Origin: Lomentospora prolificans
Lineage: Eukaryota; Ascomycota; Sordariomycetes; Microascales; Microascaceae
Length of the DNA: 64,000 nt
Reading direction: 5' to 3'
Assembly: GCA_029532625.1 (NCBI GenBank)
Contig: JARFXM010000009.1
Coordinates: 4,650,001 to 4,714,000, forward strand
A program made the translations under genes and the position numbers. Every line of letters begins with the position of its first letter. The first letter of the stretch is position 1. The notes beneath the pieces were generated by a model, which worked only from the letters and a program-made list of their open reading frames with translations, made no database searches and had not been told where the DNA came from. This document shows positions 44,884 to 56,549 of this stretch, piece after piece.

Positions 44884-46888
44884 ATGTGTCTTTTCCGTCC
44901 CTCCACCGATATATCCCCCGACAGCCGTCAATTGATCGATACCCGCAACCAGCGATGGCCGAAACGGTTACACATAGAATAGATGCCCATGATTGCCAGC
45001 ACAGGTACTCCCACACGTTGGAGAGAACAGCTCGGCTTGTCTCGCCCCACAATGCCACCCATCGGGCTGTCAAGCAAATATGATGGTTCCCCGAGTGCGA
45101 CGTGTTCAGTAGGATGGAACGTCGAAATCGAGATGAGACAAGACCGATCAGATGAAAGGAAGAGAGGACGCAAGGAAGAGCAAGCCTCACTTGACTTGAC
45201 TCCAACCGATTCCATCCAGCCCCGGACCTGAGACAGAGAAACGGCGTATCCTTCTTTACTGCCTCGGGTATTAGGCGTCGTTTTAGTAACCGCCCCAGCC
45301 ACGGGTACCGCCGTGGCCGCACCCGCCTCTCTCCCTCAGCCTAAATATGGCAACAACATGTATTGACAGCCAAGGAGTGGCAGTGATGCTGGCGGCTGCG
45401 ATTAAAATTTTATTCGCCTGTGTTTTCAAAGCTTGCATGGATGGTCACGTAGGCGGGGCCTAGGGCAATAGAAGAACGCGATGCCGCGGATAATTGTCTG
45501 GGCAGCCTTTGAGGAGAAGAACTGGGCAAGATGAGGAGAAGCGGAAGACCGGAAGCGCTCCAGCAGGGGGGCAGACTCCAGTACCTTATCCACGTAGGGC
45601 GGTGGATCGAGCTCTCGACCAACAGAATCCAGGCTCCTGCCGCCCTCTCTCGCCGATATTAAACGAAATCAGCTTCATATCACCCTGACCCAGACTGTCG
45701 GGACAGCTTGTGACGGGCTCGGGAGATGCATTCAAGCCTGGACTCTCGGGCTGTGTCCAATAAAGAAAAACATGGAGGCTTCTTGTCGCCTGCACGACCA
45801 TAGCCTGTGCCGTGGTCCATGTTTATTTGGAGGAGACATAGATGTGCTGTTGGTTGATAATGACACCCGAGCAAAGTCACTTCGGTGTTGGATCTGGTGT
45901 TGAGAGATTAAGGTACGGATAGGAACCCCAAACCCCGCGGTACCTGACGGCTGGTCATGGAGAGAGAGTCTGGGCGTGCGTGCGCGAGTGTAGGATACCG
46001 CAAGCTAGGTGTCTCTCGACCTGCTCCAACAAGTATAGGTACTTCATGCTCCCTCTTTCCTCAAGGAAGACGTATGTTTGCTTTGCGTCGCAAGACTCGA
46101 GCCACATTGATCTGCAGGGAAGTCGCTCCCACAGCACCACATAGCCAGTCCTACGCACTGTGTTCTGCTGTTTCCTTTTGTTGCTTCCGTTCTCTCTCAA
46201 TACTCTCCTCCCGCGCTCTGCCTGTGTCAGTTAAGCCTTTCGAGGTGTGGTTTTCTTCGCACTCCTCAGTTCATCTCCGGATATCCTCATCCCGGAGAGA
46301 TCTCTTAACGCTTTATCGATCCTAGCGAATAATGTTATTGTGCCCTGATGCTCGGCCGGCCTGTGCGCTCCAAGCACGGCGGTTATGACAATCTCACTCT
46401 TGTCTTCCGAAAGCTCCTCTCCGTGCAAAAAAAAAAGTGAAAAATGAGACGATGCCATGGGAAAACCAAATCCAGCGACGGATCTTGCCTAGTCCGCACT
46501 AATTGCTCATCTCGAGTTGGACCTTGGCCTCGCAACAAGAGTGGAGTGTGAGTAGATGGGACCAGGCTTGGAATCAAACGCCAGAGCCACCGGAAAAAGC
46601 AGCAAGGTGACGCCTCATTCCACAAGAGAAACGTGGAATGTGCAAAAAAGGCTGCACTACAGGAGTAACAACACACTACTGTACGCTACAAATGATCCCA
46701 CAGCTGGCACTAATGCTTTCCCCACTACACTGGAGTCTCATCAGCTCTGCGCCGCATCGTCGCTCATCACTGCAGAAAAGCAACCACCTCTGGAGCAGTA
46801 ATCGTTCTCCCTTGCGTCCTGGGAGATGGCCTTCCGATCCTGGCCTGGCGGCTGGACGCCTCCAAGCCCCGGCCAAGCTAAGCCAGAC

Positions 46889-46902
46889 CACACACACACA
46901 CA
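46889..46902. repeat. (CA)n microsatellite
   Basis: About seven CA units in the gene-free interval upstream of the Myb-like gene. Confidence 0.8.
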
Positions 46903-48667
46903 TCCTCCTTCTACCTCGTGTCTCTTCCACTTGCTTCTCGCGGCCTTAGAGGCTGGCTCTCATCGCTGAGGCACATCACCAATGCCGTTGCTCCCACAGT
47001 CAAGACGACCCAGAAAGCCAGACTGCCAGCCATCGGTTCACTCATTCTTCCACTTTCTAGGGCACCCTCCCCCTCCCTCTTTCTCCCCTCTCTCATCCTT
47101 TTGTCCACAGTACGAATAATTGACCCGACAGGATGGTAACGAGATGCGAGCAGATGCAACCGTCCTAAAACGGGTCGAATCAGACTGCCCATGCTTGAGA
47201 AGATATTGCAGAACCAACAGCCATTTCATCCATCCATTATTGTCTACCTAGGAAGCCAGCGACCCCCATGTACCCTGACTTGAACCATCTTCTTCCTCCT
47301 TGGGCTCCCGACGGCGCAGGAAGTACTGTACAATCTGGCTCCGGCGAAGCGGACCTGGCGCCCATCTACATGACAGCAATCGTGTGAGCCAGTCTGGTCA
47401 GTTCTTCACAGCACCCATTACAGGGATAATATACCGCAGCCTTCGATGTAGCTACAACTTTTGTTGACATGCCTTTCAACCCGTTACTGTGTGGGTGTGT
47501 GTTGACTGTGCTGTATTACTGTCGAGTCCCGTTCGAGCGTGTTCTCACTGCTACACTCCCGTACTTGCTTGCTTTGCCTTCCTCGGTCCTGATCACTACG
47601 CTGGCTACTTTCATCCCCTCCTCATCCTTGAGTGGTATGTCTCCCACTCCTAATTAAGTAACTCCCCTCTTGCAGCACACTTTCCATGTCTTGGAACTTG
47701 TTTCTCGGTGTCTCTTGTTTGACTCTGCTGTGTCTCTCCCGTCATTCTACCCCTTGAGGGTTCGAAGTACCCTCCGACTATTCTTCCGCCGACGGGCTGC
47801 TTTGTCTCTCTCCTGAACCTTCTTTCGCTCTGCTCTCTGGCAACTAAAGCCGTGGTGGGCCTGGATTCGAGGGCCCTGCTGTGGCTTTGGAATGAAGAGC
47901 GCACCAAAAGGGATCCAAGGTCCCTGGCCGAGGTCTAGGAAGAGCATAGACCCCATCTAAAACATACAGCCTTATTATTAGGCCTTCCACCCCATTTCTG
48001 TCAACCAACAGGCCCAGCTATCATCCTGGATCATTAGGCGGTAGAATCTTCCCCAGGGGTGTGAATCCATTCCCCAAGTTGTTGCTCGACTGGACTGCAC
48101 CCCCCCCTCCCCCCTGATCCCTTGACCTTTCTACAGTGGTGTACTGGTCCATAACTGCACGCCACACTCACTCGCACTCGTACTCACATTCTGTTGCGTG
48201 CTATCTATTTCCCGTTGCTTATTTTCCCCTTCCCCTTCTTTTCTTCTTCCACTACCCTCGGTTTAGCCCCGGTGGGTGTCGATAGAGCAATCTGATCTTT
48301 ACATCTAGATCGCCGCATCCAACAGACGCTTGAGCCAGGTTAGCCGCTCGCCAAAGGACATATATGAAGTACTCCCGCGCAGATTTCACCCGATCGCCTA
48401 CCTGTCTTGTATAAATCAACACACTCTCCCCGTCTTTCAACCCTCCATTCGGATATCACCTAAACATCAACTCAGTCTCCTGTTTAACCTTATTACCCCA
48501 ATAATCTCAGATCCAGTATTACCATCCTACTTAAGACAACCTTGGACTATCAGCAGAGACAGCGCAGTGAAAGGGAGCATTTCCTCTTGGATCCATTGAG
48601 GAGTCGACATCATCCATTATCTTTTCCACAAGAATCTAGAGTGTCGAATCGTCTTAGGGACGCCGCC

Positions 48668-49839
48668 ATGACAACTACTACCCTAAGGCCTGAAGCTTCG
48701 TCGGCCCCGGGTTGGACGAGCCGAGTCTCCTCCGCGGGGACTCCCTCGCCTTCGTGTTCACCTCTATCATCCAACGTTTCTCTCTCGCCACTATCTAAGC
48801 AAAGACTACCCGTCAACTTTTTGATCAACGATGAGGCAGAATCAGACGGCGAATCATGGGCGAGCTCGGCAGGAGTACTCTCCTCTCCCCACCACAGCCG
48901 CCTCTCCACGCCCTCAGATAATGGTACTGAGGCCCGCCCAGGTAAGAATGCGGCACGTAGAAAGGCACAGTCATCGGAGTTTCGAGTACCGGAAAGCCGC
49001 CTCTATGAGATAGCCTCCTCAGACAAGACTCAAAGGCCGTTTGAGTTCATGGCTAACCCGAGGTGTGTAGAAGTCCGCCAAAAAATGTCTGTGACGTTGC
49101 CTGGCTTTGATGACATCGTTCGTCTCGCGGGAGGTCTCTCGCCGCATACTACGCCATCCTCCGCAACTACCATTAAAGCCCCGTCCTCTGCAGCACCTTG
49201 GACCAACTGGGCTCCCTTGCCCCACCAAAGGCCTCAGCTTCCGCATCCCCCGTTGCCTCTTTCGCCGCAGCGACAGATGGCACCTCACGCGGATGCGTTT
49301 GGGTGTCAAAAGAAGCAGAGAAAACCGCCAACTAACCCGACCGGTCTGCCTCGCACAAACCGGAAGTACACGCAAGAGCAGATCGACTTCGTTCTCTACC
49401 TTCGTGTTGACCGAAAGATGAACTGGTCCGAAGTCATTCCAGCGTACATGAACCAATTCCCTGAAGAAGTCGGGCGGACGACACCGGGCTTGCAGGGAAG
49501 CTTCTATCGGGAAAACTTAGCTATTCCGGTTACGGATGCCAACGGCGACCTCATGTTCGATGAGAATGGCGAGCAGATTGTGCAAGTCTCCAAGGTCAGG
49601 GACCAACCAAAGAAAATAGGGCTTTTGGACCGCTACCCGGACCGAGCGATAGACTATCCCTGGGTAGAATACAAAGACAAGCATCGAGTCTGGCATAGGG
49701 GTAAGTAGCATGGCCTCGGCTGCTCCACAATTGTATCTTGACGCTGTACGTGTACTAACTCGAGTCCTCAGGGAGCCGACACAAGGCCCAACTTGCGGCG
49801 GCGAAACTACGACAGCAAAGGAGGCAAGCTTTTGCGTGA
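48668..49839 (+). CDS. Fungal regulator-like protein with Myb/SANT-like helical domain
   Basis: Two exons, 48668-49700 and 49772-49839, join to 366 aa. The ATG (GCCGCCATGA) is the first in frame. The N-terminal 130 residues are Ser/Pro-rich with a VNFLINDEAESD motif, similar in style to the FLLND box of fungal regulators. A central Pro/Leu-rich linker follows. Residues 230-285 form the conserved part: RKYTQEQIDFVLYLRVDRKM then NWSEVIPAYMNQFP, a helix-turn-helix resembling Myb/SANT folds seen in many uncharacterised ascomycete proteins. The last exon adds a basic helix (KLRQQRRQAFA). DNA binding and nuclear location are inferred. The very long upstream gap is typical of regulated developmental genes. 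Function unknown. Confidence 0.82.
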
Positions 49840-52306
49840 AGTCTTTCTCAATACGCTCTCGCATCTTTGATTCCCAAACCTTATCATCTTGACAATCCAT
49901 CCTCTCCTTTCTGCGAACACCCCCGGAGAAGCGAACCATCGACCCGTGCTAAGTCCAAGATCCGTTCTCGTCTCATGCGATCTAGGCTTTGCCATAGATT
50001 GGCCTGTTTCAGGCTTGCCGCGCAGAATTTACCCTGCATCTCCGCTACACATCGTAACTATCTGTCTGTCTTTTCTTCTTTTCACATTTTCTTGCTATGT
50101 AATATGGGTGGTTTTGTTTCTGCTTTTGGGTCGGCCAGGCTACTATTAGGCGTGTGGGGTAAGGTTCAGGGAGAAACGGTCGGCGTATCACTATCATGTT
50201 CTGATCTTTTTTTTCTTTTTTTCTTTTTGCTGTTGCGCAATACCAGGTAGTAAGTAAGGCCTCTGGTTGAAACTGGCCGAGAATAGGTCAGCTGGAACAC
50301 GGAAGGATAGGAGAAGAAATGTCAAAAAGGACAGATGTCTTTGATTCAAGACAGGATGATTCAGATCAAGATTTTCTTTTCCTATTTTTTCTCGGTACAT
50401 TGTCCGTGCATCATACTTGCTTGCCTTTCTTCTAAGTCTCCTGTTGTATTTCCCAGAAGATGGAAGAGATCGCATAACCTCAACCTTGCTTCGAGGGGAG
50501 AAGCGTCACTATGAGATACGAGATGGGGCAATCTGTTTGAAAAGGCAGCTTGTGAAGGACAGGAGATGGAGGTATCCAGTCGATATCTTCTCCTTTTTTA
50601 TTTTTTCTTCTGTTGTCTTTCTGTTTCCTATTTCGTCCTTTTGGAAGCAGACGGCGGCTCGGTTGTACGTAGTTCTCATTCTGGCTTGTCTTGTCTTAGA
50701 GAGGAGGAAAGCTCAGGGCAAGCGAGGAGTAGGAATGATAATAAATTACACCAACTATGATTCGGCGCATCTTTAGCTGTGGCTTGTTTGCTTCTTTTAA
50801 AAATTATTCAGCGCCATTTCCCGACTGTAGAACATGCTTGCTTTGTTTTCCCAGCCAAAGCCGGGAAAAGGAAGAGAGAGGATATGGGCACCCTTGAAGA
50901 AAACCTGTAGGACGAGTGCCCACAAAGCCCTCATCGACCTGTCAGGAGAGAAAAAAAGGAGGTGGAAGAAAAGAAATGCTCGCCGTAACCCTCACAGACA
51001 TGCAGACTCCGCCTTAATGCTAACTAGACTAACTAATATGGATATGATAAAATCCGGAAATGAACAAGGGCAGAAGGGCCGTTCCCACTATCAGCAAAGG
51101 CCCTTCTCCTCCCAGGCGACGTGGCTGGGGGGACTAGCTATCCGTAGAACCAACTACTTTTGAGAAAGGATGCAAGTTATGCCCCAACACGCAGTCTGTC
51201 TGCTTCACCCCTCCACGACTTCACCGCCAAGTGAGGAGGACGGCTCCCCTCCCTAGGAACCGACGGTGCACCCCGAATTGCAAAAGAAAAAAAAATTATA
51301 ATAATTAAAAAAGAAAATAATGGAAAAGGAAAGGGAGAATAACAGTTTTAACATAAATGCTGCAGCATGGCCCCGTCTTGTGGTCTCCCTCGCTTCTCGG
51401 CGTCACGACGGCCGCTGTAGGCGCCTGGGGCGGGAAGGGGCGGTCTGGGAGGGAGTCTCTCTCTCTGACTCGGTCATTCAAGAGCGCGCTTGGCTCCTCC
51501 ACGTCTTGGGTACACCACGCGGGTTGCGGAAGCTGCAGAACGCAAGTGAGCAAAATTTACAAATGAAGGAGATGTATCTCTAAAATGACACTTTTGTTGC
51601 CGAACACCTTCAAGGGTGAGACGTGGCCGGCTTTAACCAGTGTTCGTACGCGCTTGGGTGGGAACGGCCGGCATGGGAAAGAGGGTGTGGACGAGGGAAA
51701 GTGAAAGGCGGGAATGGAGGTGCCACTCAATTATTGGAATTTTATTTTCTCTTTCGAAATTTATCAAGGAGAAGACAAAAGGCGGAAGGGCCTCGGAGCA
51801 CGAATCAAGGTGTAGACTCGAGAAGGGAGAGAAGCCGAGGGCGGGAGAGGAGGGGGCGAGGGGAACAAGGGCATCTGCGCCTTCGGGACGAATAACAATG
51901 GGTCGACCATCCACTCATCCGGGGGCAGGAGAGCAGGCGGGCGCTTCGCCATGCAGATTGAATCCCCGTTTCTGATTCGGGATCTCCATTGCTGGGTTGA
52001 TACTCTAGTCAACTTGCATTAATCCAGACGCAACAAAGAGGCGGCCGTCCCAGACTGTCGGGTCCAGACGAAATCTTTGCTTCCACGGGGTATTCTGCCG
52101 TGATCTCCAACATTAACCCACGCCGTCGCTCAGTCACCTGGCTGGGGCCACTCTGCCACTCCGCGAGGATACTTTGCTCGACAGTGACTATTCGGTGATA
52201 TCCAACTTGTCGATTATTCGGTTATGCTGGTCTCTATTCCGTCACACCCCCTCCTCCCTTTTCACATCCACCAGGACTCGTATAGGAGTGGAAGTTGGGC
52301 ATTCCG
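49840..52306. other. Convergent gene-free interval
   Basis: It lies between the 3' ends of the Myb-like gene (plus) and IWR1 (minus). T-rich and A-rich tracts occur (50200-50225 and 51286-51320). Open frames are short and low in complexity, with no recognisable product. Confidence 0.55.
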
Positions 52307-54087
52307 TTAATTCAAACCAGCATCCCGATGCCTGTTTAAAAACTGGCGGATTTTGCGGATGGCTATCTCGGGATCTTCTCCAGCCACGATGTGCCCGTCT
52401 CCATTATCATCTTCGAATTCGTTAAACTCATCGTCCTCCTCGTTATAGTCGTGAAGATCGTACTCCTCCTCATCAGAGGCGTTGCCAGTCCGGTATTTGT
52501 ACGCGTTCCGGTCAAACTCATCGTCGACATCAACCTCGTCCTCAGGATAGTCGGCTCCGTAATAATCCTCAGCTAATGAGCGTGAGAAGAAACGGAAGGT
52601 CAGCAAATTTTCACGCAATTTTATCCAGGTTGTTTGATTTCCCGTTCGGTCGGGATTCGTTTGGTCGCGACAGGGATGGGGCTTTGACATCTCGAAGGAC
52701 CAACGCAACTTACCATTTTCGTCCTCCTCATCCTCCCACATCTCGGCGTCCGAGTCGCCTTCGCCAGCACCGTAGAAGAACAGTTCCTCCTTCTCATCCC
52801 CGAAGCGAATTACCCCAACATTGCTGCGAGGAACAGTGGCGTCCAGCTTGGAAGCGGGGACACGCTGGTAAATTTCTTCTATCCAGTCGCCATCGACATC
52901 CATTTCCGTGTCCACCGTGCCCACAGTGTCCAAAGTCTGGTTAGCGGCGGTGTCGGCATCGGCTAGAACTGTATCTTTTGCTTCCATCTCTGGGTGACGC
53001 TCTGCGTACCGCTGAATCGGCACTTTAGGTTTCAAGCTCAGTGTAGAGCGTGAACCCTTCCATTTCTGGATCGGCGGTTGGCGCTGCGGACGCAAGGAGG
53101 CGGATGGCTGAGCGCGATGGCTTTGACTCTCTAACTGGTCAATATTCCTTTGAATCTCGTCCATGGTCCAAGCACCCATCTCAGACGCAAGCTTATCCAT
53201 ATCATGATGATATTCAGGCAGAGGGGTTGACGTAGTTGCATAACCCACCTCAGAAGGTCGGGGTTGGTCACGAACTATCCGTCCTGGCCGCTTGAGTCTC
53301 TTAGGCTCCTCGTCAGTAGTAGGGTCGAGGCCTCCCTTGCTGCCCCCTGAATGCTCCTGGTTAGGATGGGACTGATCATGGCGAAATCCTTTGTTAAGAG
53401 GTGTCTTTGTAGCATTGCTACCGATAGCGCCAGCTTCTGCATCAATTGGCATTACACTAGTTATTAGTGAACTCTGACATGATTTCTTGGGATCTCGTTC
53501 AATGAAGATGGCAGTCGCATGGCGCCTCTTTTTGGACGAGAGCTGCCCAGACGTGTTGGGCAACTTGGCAAATGAGGCCTTGGACATAATAAACTCGCGT
53601 TGCCCCATGCCTACATCGACCCCCCCTCCTGTAGAGAATTGCTGCTTGTTGGCGCTAGAGACATCGTCAGGCTTGGTGGAGTGGATGACCGGCCGGATGT
53701 CATGGGCCGCCTGTAGGATCCTGGGATCGCGTCTCTGGTAGACCCAGTTACCGCTGCAGTGCCTCTTGGTTGTCTCATCAAGCTCTAGGAACTTGTTAGC
53801 TTCTGATATGTCCCCAACACCTGGCCTAAGGCGGATTGGGTCCGGATGCAGAGTTACGGAAGGCTCTCCCCAAAATTGCGAACAAGCAGCGGGAGCGGGA
53901 AGTCCCAGGTGTCTGACATGGACCACCTAAGACCTTCCGGCCTGAGCCATCTGGGGGGCGGGGGTTCTGGGGCGCCGTGGGAAGTGCTTGGCTGACGAAT
54001 GACAAGGTACATACGGAGAAAGGCGACAGGGACGCTATCATCATCCCTCTTTCTTTTGACTCGAATGATCTCGGGAGGAACCGACAT
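52307..54087 (-). CDS. IWR1: Iwr1, RNA polymerase II nuclear import factor
   Basis: Three exons on the minus strand: 54087-54015, 53784-52714 and 52572-52307, joining to 469 aa. Iwr1 binds assembled RNA polymerase II in the cytoplasm and carries its nuclear localisation signal. The N-terminus MSVPPEIIRVKRKRDDDS carries the basic signal; the intron-1 join gives VAFLQLDETTKRH followed by NWVYQRRDP, both family hallmarks. The middle is disordered. The C-terminal Iwr1 signature is YYGADYPEDEVDVDDEFDR, followed by a very acidic stretch. Intron 2 (52573-52713) is 141 nt with a GTAAGT donor and no stop in frame, so both forms could be translated. The large first intron (230 bp) is supported by the restored FLQLDE motif. 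Confidence 0.93.
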
Positions 54088-54701
54088 GGTTGCTAGCAGT
54101 ATATCAGCTGAATAATCCTAGGTGCATTAGAAGACAGAGCTCTTACTGTTCCAAACGCTGAGATAAGAAAAGAACAAGGCTCGGAGAGGGGTGAGAGGTG
54201 TATCCTCCCTTTGCGGGGCAAAGTCTTGTTCGCAGATCGTGAGAGGCCCACACGTATCTTACCCAAGCTTGTGAGGTATTTGAGTTGAAACCTCCGTCGG
54301 AGGAAGAATTCGCAAGAAAGTTGAGGACCGTCTGAGGATGCGGTTTGACTATTCACTTCATCGATTCTTCTCTTGCTCAACCTAAGGTTTCTCCGAAATT
54401 ACGTAGGCCCAAGAGAATTTGGGCATTCCTGCCATGTTAGTCTGTGAGCTCAGCAAGGAAACTGGTGGAAGTAAAAGCTAGGGGTCTTCGAATTACATAA
54501 TACGCGATTTCGGTGTAGCTCTCGGTATGCTAATAGCGCGCTATGTTGAATCGCGATTGAAGGAAGCCGGCTTCGGTATGCATCTCCGGAGGCGCCAGGT
54601 GTCGTCGGTTGGGCACGTTTCCGGAGCGATCCCATGCCCGCTCGCCATGCATGCGTTCAAATGGTTGATCGCCCCATGCCGGACTTTCTGGTGGGAGCGG
54701 C

Positions 54702-54727
54702 CGTTCCCCGCCATCGTTCCCCGCCAT
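54702..54727. repeat. Perfect 13-nt tandem duplication
   Basis: CGTTCCCCGCCAT occurs twice head to tail with no mismatch. It is non-coding in my models. Confidence 0.9.
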
Positions 54728-55183
54728 GCCTAGACCAAGAGGTTGGCCAGCCAGGTCGACCTAGGGTGTCTTCTCCGAGCCTAATGCGACAGTGCCTGCT
54801 ACCTTATCCGACCCATCGTTGCTTTAACTGGCAAGGGTCGACTGGCACTAAAACAAGCAACACAAGGCTAAATGGAATTAAGATAACTTAATTGGCATCA
54901 GGCAACTCTAAGCTACTTGTCCGAGGCTTTGTGAGCCCAAATGCATCACATCTGCGGTATGGTTGGCGCCAGATTTCCCACCCGCAGTGATATTCTGGCA
55001 GGCTCCAGCTCTGAGCCAGCCGGGCGATGTTAAACAGTGGATTTTCGTGGTCGCTAAGTCTCGGGCCACATCATGGCCCTTTACATTGGGGCTTTTCGGA
55101 TTTGAAGTAAGCTACTGATCTATTGTTGTAGGCCAATTTACCTTGCCCTACTGCCGTAGCCCTCACGAAGCTAGTCGAGTGCA

Positions 55184-55190
55184 TATAATA
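55184..55190 (+). promoter_or_regulatory. TATA-like element upstream of CBM48 gene
   Basis: TATAATA on the plus strand about 450 bp before the ATG. If used, the leader would be long. Weak evidence. Confidence 0.3.
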
Positions 55191-55637
55191 GCACGGCGTG
55201 CCTTCGTAGACCCCGAAATCCTTGTTCTTTCCTCGTCAATTTCGGCCTCGCCTAAGTCAATACTTAAGTCCAGAGCATGCAGCACCTCGGTTTAGCCATC
55301 TGTTTTGTGGCTCGTTCCTGACGTCTGCTGCACCTCCCCCGACTGTCCTTGGTTTCTCTCATCCAAGCATATTATCCCGTCATTGTGCCACCCCGCCCTT
55401 ATCAGTGATAGATTCACACACCTTGGCGGGTTTTCTCCAAGTCCCCATTTCGCGGCCTACATCATCTGATTCAGACAGAGCCTGCTATTTGTCAACCGCT
55501 CAATCCCTTTTTGACGATCTTATCTCTCCTTTCATTTACTTCTACTAAGCCTCATAGTCTTTCGCGTTTCTCTTCTTTTTTTTCCCATCTCCCTTCTCCC
55601 CTGGAGAGCGTTTCAGAAGAACCAGGAGCTACTGGAG

Positions 55638-56549
55638 ATGACGGGCAAGCTCCCCATCACCCTTACCTATAGGAAACCTGGCACGCAACCACCCCTCTTT
55701 GTTGCTGGCACCTTTACAGAGCCGCCATGGACGGCCCAGGAAATGTCGTACACGACTGGCCCGGACCACGAACACTCCTTTTCGCACACGTGCAAGGTTG
55801 AGCCGGGCTCAGAAGTCCAGTACAAGTTCCGCCTGGGCACAGGGAATTGGTGGGTGCTAAAGGAGGGTGCCCCGACTGGTATGATTCTATCGAGATGCAC
55901 ATTTCGTATGCTCACCGGCTATCGATCGAGATACTGACTTGTGTATTTTGGTGAATTGATTAGTTAGAGACTCGGCTGGAAACCAGAATAATGTATTGAA
56001 AGCTCCCACTGAGATCGAAGCAACGAAAACCCCGAACAGCAATCATGCCATCACCGACGACCACCAGGACCACGCTCCCATGGCGGAACAGGACCCCGTT
56101 CCCGACGGCGAATACGTCAATGTTAACCACGGGTCCACTGATAATCTTATCAAGAACTGTCCCTCAGGGGTATGTTTGAGGCCTGAAACTCTGTAATCTC
56201 TAGGGCTGGAAGGCAATAAGTGTGGATACCCAGGGTTCGATTACTAACAAGAGCTGGCCTTATGGCCACGATTTAGGCTTCAGCCAACAAGATCACGACC
56301 AAGCAAGACGATCCAGTGGAAAACTCAAATGCGCGTGCGTCTGCAATCGGCACAAGTCTACGTTCAGGAACCGTACTAAAGAGGCGTCTAGGCGCAACGA
56401 GCCCGCTACCCACCAGCGATGGCCTTCCGCCTCTCAAAGGCGACAGCAAGAAGGGTTGGATTGCGAAAATCATCCATACCATCTTCGTCGACTGGATCGG
56501 CGGCATATTTAGGCAGCTTTTTGGCCGCAAGCAGGAGCCGTCAAATTGA
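55638..56549 (+). CDS. CBM48 (AMPK-type glycogen-binding) domain protein with C-terminal amphipathic helix
   Basis: Three exons: 55638-55878, 55964-56169 and 56277-56549, joining to 239 aa. Residues 1-90 are a CBM48/AMPK1-type module: PITLTYRKPGTQPPLFVAGTF, then W and K/R positions (YKFRLGTGNWWV) like those that bind alpha-glucans in AMPK beta. A polar, acidic linker (about 90-200) has no domain. The last 30 residues (KGWIAKIIHTIFVDWIGGIF and RQLFGRK) form a hydrophobic/amphipathic helix flanked by basic residues, fit for membrane contact. No signal peptide is present. Exon 3 was chosen over a longer frame because it alone gives this structured end. Related yeast proteins are Mdg1/Crp1. A role in glycogen tethering is inferred. 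Confidence 0.82.

Larger units (their letters stand above)
39864..48667. other. 8.8-kb gene-free interval and long leader
   Basis: The largest gap in the window separates the histidine-phosphatase stop from the Myb-like ATG, both plus strand. No domain-bearing frame or splice pattern was found in it. It contains a CACC-rich tract near 42861-42886, CA repeats at 43655-43666 and 46889-46902, a 9-bp inverted repeat at 44832-44883, and C/T-rich sequence across roughly 47000-48650 that looks like promoter and 5' leader. An ATG frame of 62 codons at 47469-47657 could be an upstream ORF if transcription starts early. Confidence 0.55.
54088..55637. promoter_or_regulatory. Divergent region, IWR1 / CBM48 gene
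   Basis: These 1550 bp separate divergent start codons. A perfect 13-nt tandem duplication lies at 54702-54727. A TATAATA lies at 55184-55190 (plus). The 150 bp before the CBM48 ATG are strongly C/T-rich, a common fungal 5' leader feature. Confidence 0.5.

Noticed and set aside
56222..56512. Alternative 96-codon frame over exon 3 of the CBM48 gene
   Set aside because: It overlaps the exon giving the amphipathic C-terminus, begins on GTG, and its basic sequence has no pattern; the chosen exon joins in phase with good splice sites.
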